From positions 1 to 11,822 of the forward strand of contig NAVB01002084.1 of NCBI GenBank assembly GCA_002179805.1: 11,822 nt of DNA, written 5' to 3'. Made by a program: the position numbers and the translations under genes. This document shows positions 8,001 to 11,822 of this stretch, in pieces. The notes below the pieces were generated by a model. The model had not been told where the DNA came from. It ran no database searches and saw only the letters and a program-made list of their open reading frames with translations. This DNA is from Acanthamoeba lenticulata (lineage: Eukaryota; Discosea; Longamoebia; Acanthamoebidae). Position 1 is the stretch's first letter. Each line of letters starts with the position of its first letter.

Positions 8001-10206
8001 GCGAGCGACTCACGCGGTGGGGGATGATCAGATATTACGTCGGGCCTGAACTCGTACTACGCGCTGCAGCTGATCGAACTCGACTCCAAGAAGGCCGTGC
8101 GTGTCCCGCACACGCACACGCACGCACACACGCGCACACACGAGTGGTTTCTGAGCGCGCACACGCACACACACGCAGTGGTACGTGTACCGGAAGTGGG
8201 GTCGGGTGGGGACCACCATCGGAGGCGACAAGAAGGACTACTTTACGTCATTCGACGCCGCCAAGGCCTCCTTTATCAAAGTCTACGAGGTTCGTGTTTT
8301 TCTTTGCACGCTCGTGTCGTGCGCCGTGTGTGTCGTGTGTGTGTGTTATGTGCGGCTCGACGCGCGCTGGGCTGATGCACGTGCGCTGGAAACGACAGGA
8401 AAAGACAGAGAACGCGTGGTCAAAGCGCGACCAGTTTGTCAAGAAGCCCGGCAAGTACGTCCCGCACGACACGACACGAGCGCACGACACACGCGCATGA
8501 CACACACGCTCACACCACACACACACACACGTAGGTTCTACCCGATCGAGATCGATTACTCGGGCGAGGAGGAGGACGCGCTCGACGGGGCGCTGGTGAA
8601 GCAAAAGGCGCAGGAGCTGCGGCGGAACAAGAGCAAGCTGGACAAGCGGATCCAGGAGCTCGTGGAGCTCATCTTCGACATCAAGGCCATGCAGGACACG
8701 CTCCTCGAGCTCGAGATCGACATCCGCAAGATGCCTCTCGGCAAGCTCTCCAAGCGCAACATCCAGCAAGGCGTACGCTCTTTTTCCTAGCCCACGCGCG
8801 CGTGTGTGCGCGTGTGCGTTGATCTCACTTACACACGCGTGTGTTCGTGTGTGCGGTGCAGTACGAGGTGCTGACGGAGATCCAAGGGCTGCTCAAGAAG
8901 GGCGACACGTCCAACGCGGCCGTCAGGACGCGCCTCACCGAATGCGCCAACCGCTTCTACACGTACATTATTATTTTATTTAATTTAATTTAATATTTAC
9001 CTTAAAAAGATATTTTAATACTTTCCTGTTAATTTTGTTAACGTAGGATCATTCCGCACGACTTTGGCATGCGAGCGCCGCCGCTGATTTCGACGGAAGA
9101 GCAGCTGCGCGAGAAGACCGACATGCTGGAGGCGCTGCTCGACATGGAGATCGCCGCGTCGCTCCTCAAGACGGGCGACGGCGACGGCCCCGCGCTCGAC
9201 CCCATCGAGCAGAACTACCGAAAGCTCAAGACCCACATGGTCCCCGTCGACACCGACGACGTACGTCGCCAATTTATCATTTGTCTCTTTTTTTTGTTTT
9301 GTTTTGTTTTTTTGTTTTTTTTTGTTTGAATTTTAACTAAATCTAACCAATCCTGGCTTGGTGATAGTCGGATTGGGACATGATCTCGCGCTACGTGACA
9401 CAAACACACTGCCCGACGCACACGGCCTATTGGCTGGAGCTGGTGGACCTGTTCCGCATCGAGCGTGAGGGCGAGTTTGACCACTACATCCCGTTCTCGG
9501 GCCTCCACAACCGCGTGCTCCTGTGGCACGGCTCGCGCCTCACCAACTTTGCTGGCATCCTCTCCCAGGGCCTCCGCATCGCCCCGCCCGAGGCCCCCGT
9601 CACTGGTTACATGGTACCTTCTAAAAACACATGTTTGTCTATTTTTTATTTTTTTTTTAAATGTCTTTTATTTTCTTTCGATGGAAATATTATTTTGCTG
9701 ATGTGATCTCATCTGCTTTTGGGCAAAAGTTTGGCAAAGGCGTGTATTTTGCGGACATGTGCAGTAAATCGGCCAACTATTGCTACCCGAACCGGGAGAA
9801 GACGACGGGCCTCATGCTGCTGGCCGAGGTGGCCCTGGGCGAGAGCTACGAGCTGACCGAGGCGCAGTACATGGACCAGGCCCCGCCGGGCTTCCACAGC
9901 ACCAAGGGCTGCGGCAAGACCGCGCCCGACCCGCGCCAGACCGTCATTACGGCCGACGGCGTGCAGGTGCCCCTCGGCACGCCGGCCAACACGGGCATCA
10001 ACCAGACCTCCCTCCTCTACAACGAGGTACAGTCTTGCTTGTTTTTTTTATTTATTTTTATTTATTCATTTGTTGTTTGTTTTTTGTTACATTTGTTTTT
10101 AAGAATTGATAAACAATTGTATTTGTTGGGAAAACAGTTCATCGTGTACAACACGGGCCAGATCAACCTCAAGTATATGCTCCGCGTCAAGTTCCACTAC
10201 TACTGA
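5073..10206 (+). CDS. PARP1-type poly(ADP-ribose) polymerase with two N-terminal WWE domains
   Basis: Exons: 5073-5350, 5454-5838, 5992-6713, 6809-7009, 7127-7362, 7444-7559, 7633-7906, 8032-8096, 8179-8289, 8399-8454, 8535-8772, 8862-8962, 9047-9260, 9368-9613, 9730-10026, 10138-10206. All phases agree and give 1,202 residues (1,177 if 5657-5731 is an intron). Domains: Ala/Pro/Thr-rich N-terminus; WWE1 about 73-140; acidic patch; WWE2 about 186-247; Ser/Ala and Asp/Glu low complexity; zf-PARP 429-515 (C439, C442, H471, C474; MVQSQKFDGK spans a splice); PADR1 zinc ribbon 530-646 (C585, C588, C603, C612); acidic/Lys linker; WGR about 717-820 (KWGRVG, 765-770); regulatory helical domain about 838-990 ([13 protein letters not shown]); catalytic domain 1000-1202 with H1053, Y1087 and E1180. 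The H-Y-E triad predicts polymerase rather than mono-transferase activity, using NAD+ in the nucleus on DNA breaks. Human PARP1 has two zf-PARP fingers and a BRCT; here I find one finger and no BRCT. ATG 5073 is preferred over in-frame 5016 because the latter adds AT-rich, UTR-like sequence. Confidence 0.95.
5283..6073 (+). repeat. Tandem WWE-encoding segments of the PARP gene
   Basis: WWE1 is encoded by about 5283-5580 and WWE2 by about 5732-6073, each interrupted by an intron. The C-terminal halves are almost identical at protein and DNA level: [19 protein letters not shown] followed by VKRE, encoded at about 5506-5580 and 5997-6073. Both keep the paired Trp positions (QWWW...W and RWYW...W) and the late Gln and Arg typical of WWE folds. 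The RNF146 WWE binds iso-ADP-ribose, the internal unit of poly(ADP-ribose). Confidence 0.8.
5657..5731 (+). other. Possible 75-base intron between the WWE domains
   Basis: This segment begins GTTCCT after ACAG, ends CTTTGCCCAG, is a multiple of three and has no in-frame stop. If spliced, the acidic linker runs straight into WWE2 (DATDAT-V-RWYWQQ). If retained, it adds 25 residues that are unusually Cys-rich (SCLLC...VVLCP). The pyrimidine-rich acceptor favours an intron, but the donor does not follow the GTNCG preference of this gene. Confidence 0.45.
6520..6598 (+). repeat. Acidic Asp/Glu-Gly low-complexity coding tract
   Basis: Exon 3 of the PARP gene encodes a Ser run (about 6433-6482) followed by a long Asp/Glu run and then GGDDGGGDG just before the zinc finger. 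The underlying DNA is a TCN/GAN trinucleotide mix, prone to length variation. A similar Asp/Glu tract followed by Lys occurs in exon 7 (about 7711-7765). Such tracts are typical flexible linkers and possible automodification regions (inference). Confidence 0.7.
6739..6795 (+). promoter_or_regulatory. Three copies of GCTGACGTGGC in a PARP intron
   Basis: Exact copies lie at 6739-6749, 6761-6771 and 6785-6795, start-to-start spacing 22 and 24 bases, all inside the 95-base intron 6714-6808. The core TGACGTGG equals the ATF6/XBP1-type UPRE and resembles CRE/G-box hybrids bound by bZIP factors. A regulatory role is an inference; the repeats may simply be a local duplication. Confidence 0.35.
7363..7443 (+). 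other. 81-base, stop-free, frame-preserving intron in the PADR1 zinc ribbon
   Basis: The intron begins GTCCGT and ends CGCCAG. It is a multiple of three and has no stop in the reading phase, so retention would insert 27 hydrophobic residues between zinc ligands C603 and C612. Splicing restores the family pattern KCTG..AWSKC, which is why I call it an intron. The AT-rich core (TTTTTATTTTTATTTTATTA) matches other introns here. Confidence 0.8.
7911..7970 (+). repeat. Pentanucleotide microsatellite (GACAC)12 in a PARP intron
   Basis: Twelve perfect GACAC units fill 60 of the 125 bases of the intron 7907-8031, starting four bases after its GT. Degenerate copies continue to about 8000. The repeat makes spurious open frames in several phases on both strands. 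Confidence 0.97.
8108..8178 (+). repeat. CA/CG-rich simple repeat intron upstream of the WGR core exon
   Basis: The intron 8097-8178 is mainly CACACG-type repeat, with two CACACACG blocks at 8125-8132 and 8135-8142. Alternating purine-pyrimidine sequence of this kind can form Z-DNA. The polypyrimidine tract normally needed at the acceptor is replaced by CA repeat. Confidence 0.9.
8325..8345 (+). repeat. GT-rich repeat in the intron downstream of the WGR core exon
   Basis: The intron 8290-8398 contains CGTGTGTG at 8325-8332 and again at 8334-8341, each the exact reverse complement of the CACACACG blocks in the preceding intron. The 111-base exon 8179-8289 lies between them. Confidence 0.9.
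8463..8531 (+). repeat. CA-rich repeat filling the intron 8455-8534
   Basis: Degenerate GACAC and (CA)n units fill nearly the whole intron from shortly after its GTACGT donor to its ACGTAG acceptor. The sequence resembles the GACAC microsatellite 500 bases upstream, suggesting spread of one repeat type among neighbouring introns. Confidence 0.9.
8790..8854 (+). repeat. CG/GT-rich repeat in the intron 8773-8861
   Basis: The intron carries CACGCGCGCGTGTGTGCGCG (from 8792) and later CACACGCGTGTG (8832-8843), so it holds both strands of the alternating repeat and is partly self-complementary. It is the last of five repeat-type introns in this gene; the introns after it are AT-rich. Confidence 0.85.
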
Positions 10207-10234
10207 TCTCCCCAGCTTCCACTTTTTGTTCTTG
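10207..10234. other. 28-base gap between two convergent stop codons
   Basis: The PARP TGA (10204-10206) and the phospholipase TAA (10237-10235, minus) are 28 bases apart. Both 3' UTRs must run into the opposite gene, or be almost absent. I see no clear AATAAA-type signal on either strand in the gap. Confidence 0.9.
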
Positions 10235-11729
10235 TTACGTGAACACGTCCTCGTCGGTGAAGAGCAGGTCGATGTTCTTCAAGTCGGCCCGATTCGGTGC
10301 TGGTAATTTTTGTTTGTTATTTTAGGAATTAAATGATTGTTTAAAATTGCAAAAAAGAAACAAAATCAAAAAACAAAATCAAAAAACAAAGAGAAGAGGG
10401 TTACCGAGGTCCTCGTGCTGGAGGAAGGCCAGCGGGAAGCGGGTGAGGTGGCCCCGGATGCTCATGAGGTGCGACTTCTTGATGTGGCACTCTTGCTCGT
10501 TGATGTTGGCGCTCCAGTCCTTCAGGAACAGGAGGCACGGAATCGAGTCGTGCGCCACCACCGGGAAGACCTGCATTCCAAAACATAAATGAACATCAAA
10601 AAATATCAAAATTGAAAGCGTGTGTCGTGGAGGAGCGAGGATGTCGCGGCACCTGGCCATAGATCTTGTCGTTGGTGTCCATGCGCGCGCACCACACGCC
10701 CCTGCCGTGTGGCGATGCGACGTGGCGTGAGTGGGCTCGTGACGAAGGATCCCCAAAGGAAAAGGGAACGGGGAGGGAACGATCTTGCGTACTTGAAGGT
10801 GGCGTCGCAAACGGGATCCTCGATGCTGTCCATCTCGTGGTCGTACAGCCCCAAATGCTATTTAAGAGTCCATTTTAGAAAAAAAAAAATTAGCCACTTT
10901 GAATTCAAGAAAAGAAAACAGCAGCGGAAGAGGAGCGGACCTCACGCCAAAGGGCACGGCGCAGATCGAAGGCCACCCGACACTTTTTGTACGGCCTGTT
11001 TATTTTTTTTAATAACCATCGTCAGTGTTATTATATAATTAATAAAAAAGCAGGACGGGTGGGGGGCTCGTACAGGCCGTTCATGCGCGAGTCCACATAG
11101 TCGGTGTCGTTGATCATCACGCAGATCTCCGAGTCCCTGCACACGCACACGCACACGCACACGCGCGTGAGCGGCTGCTGGTTGTGCGCACACGCGCACG
11201 GAGGGAGGGCGCGCGTGCCGCTTGCCGAGGAGGGAGCGGTCGTTGATGTTGGCCGAGCCGCAGATGATGAGGCGGTCGTCGACGATCAGAAGCTTCGAAT
11301 GGATGTAGATCTGCTCTGTCACCGCCGTCCCGCGGTCCAGGAAATCGCTGTTTTTGTTTATTGTTAATAATACTCCAACAATAAATAAAAATTATAAAAT
11401 GTAAATTGTAAAAACGCAGAGAATGTGAAAAATGAAGGGAAAAAAGGACGTACTAGGTGCGAAGGGCGCAGAAGGCGATGTAGTCGCTGGCGTTCTTGTC
11501 GGGGAACTCGCGGGCAAAGCGCTCGAGGAGGGAGCTCCCGCCGCGCGTGATGGTGTGGTAGTTCCACCGCATGATGTTGCGCACGCTGGCCGACGTGGCG
11601 TAGGTGCCGTCCGGGTGCACCGGGAGCAGGACCACCACCCGGAACACTTGGCCGCTCATGACGGCCTTCCTGATCCGCTCGAAGATCAGGGCCGCCACGT
11701 CGTTCTCCACCGGCGTCCCCGCCGTCGAG
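10235..11729 (-). CDS. Phospholipase D, C-terminal half (PLD1/PLD-zeta type, partial)
   Basis: Minus-strand exons are 11729-11454, 11347-11219 (end uncertain), 11136-11074, 10995-10941, 10857-10793, 10701-10653, 10570-10405 and 10299-10235, encoding the last 288 residues. The second HKD motif is complete: H (11301-11299), K (11295-11293) and D (11280-11278) in HSKLLIVDD, followed by [12 protein letters not shown]. Upstream, the stretch [15 protein letters not shown] and the [11 protein letters not shown] region are typical of the linker between the two catalytic halves. Downstream come RRALWREHLG and [14 protein letters not shown], and the chain ends in EDVFT, matching the conserved C-terminal EVWT-type end with a terminal Thr needed for activity in PIP2-dependent PLDs. 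It should hydrolyse phosphatidylcholine to phosphatidic acid at membranes. The first HKD and any PX/PH domains lie beyond base 11822. AT-rich sequence from 11730 to the window end is intron. Confidence 0.93.
11137..11218 (-). other. Phospholipase intron with apparent GC donor
   Basis: Family conservation (SLLGKR-DSE) requires joining CGG-GAC codons across this 82-base intron, which puts a GC dinucleotide at the donor (CG|GCACGC) and CAG at the acceptor. A canonical GT donor in the same phase exists at 11191, but would insert nine residues. The intron contains four CACACG-type units (about 11139-11163 on the plus strand). Confidence 0.55.
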
Positions 11730-11822
11730 CTAATAAAGAATTGATTTTCTGTTTCGTATTTTTTGTTAGTTTTTATTTATGTATTTATTGATTTTCATAG
11801 ATTTTTTGAAACAGAAGAATGA
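11730..11822 (-). other. AT-rich intron of the phospholipase gene, running off the window
   Basis: Read on the minus strand this is T/A-rich sequence ending TTCTTTATTAG directly before the exon at 11729, a normal acceptor. The first base of the exon completes a codon begun in an exon outside the window. No coding frame is seen in it. Confidence 0.75.

Noticed and set aside
7573..8049. Reading 7573 onward as continuous exon with 7444-7559
   Set aside because: The frame changes between 7559 and 7633; a 73-base GTACGC...CTGCAG intron restores phase and joins the PADR1 domain to the Lys-rich linker.
7712..8500. Frames encoding RHDTT repeats and similar peptides
   Set aside because: These are translations of the GACAC and CA intron repeats, which are removed by splicing with strong family support on both sides.
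7911..8531. CRISPR array or telomeric repeat
   Set aside because: The units are 2-5 bases without unique spacers, inside introns of a eukaryotic gene, and do not match a telomere repeat.
11053..11073. YEPPTRP as the end of a phospholipase exon
   Set aside because: No donor in the right phase follows it. The GTACGA at 11073 gives an in-phase junction (MNGL-PYKK) that fits the family.
1..11822. tRNA, rRNA or transposon sequences
   Set aside because: No cloverleaf with matching stems, rRNA-like block, transposase motif or terminal repeat was found by eye on either strand.

Overview
This window is nuclear DNA of a GC-rich, intron-dense protist. Exons are G/C-rich at third codon positions. Most introns are about 64-153 bases, either AT-rich or made of CA/GT-type simple repeats. 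I rebuilt all gene models by hand from splice phase and family conservation. The overall style (an amoebozoan such as an Acanthamoeba relative) is an inference; nothing here proves the species. I see no rRNA, tRNA, transposon, CRISPR array or bacterial-style operon.

Layout: (1) 1-809, minus: 5' part of a TPR co-chaperone-like gene with a complete Hsp70/Hsp90 carboxylate clamp, running off the left edge. (2) 947-1612, plus: intronless five-helix membrane protein, divergent from gene 1. (3) 1842-2305, plus: weakly supported small gene, possibly mitochondrial. (4) 2379-4141, minus: secreted-type single-pass surface protein with two similar ectodomains, Ser/Thr/Pro stalks, a transmembrane helix and a short tail. 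(5) 4374-4730, minus: doubtful small basic protein. (6) 5073-10206, plus: the centrepiece, a PARP1-type poly(ADP-ribose) polymerase of 16 or 17 exons (about 1,200 residues), ordered WWE-WWE-zf-PARP-PADR1-WGR-regulatory-catalytic, with an intact H-Y-E triad. (7) 10235-11729, minus: C-terminal half of a PLD1/PLD-zeta-type phospholipase D, running off the right edge. Its stop codon lies only 28 bases from the PARP stop codon.

The genes are not an operon and share no evident pathway. The most unusual content is in the PARP gene: a PAR-reader module (tandem WWE) fused to a DNA-break-activated PAR writer; CA-rich and GT-rich repeat introns bracketing frame-preserving exons of the WGR domain; an open 81-base intron inside the PADR1 zinc ribbon; and three spaced copies of an 11-base TGACGTGG-containing element in one intron. 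A splice-donor bias toward GTNCG is seen across genes.
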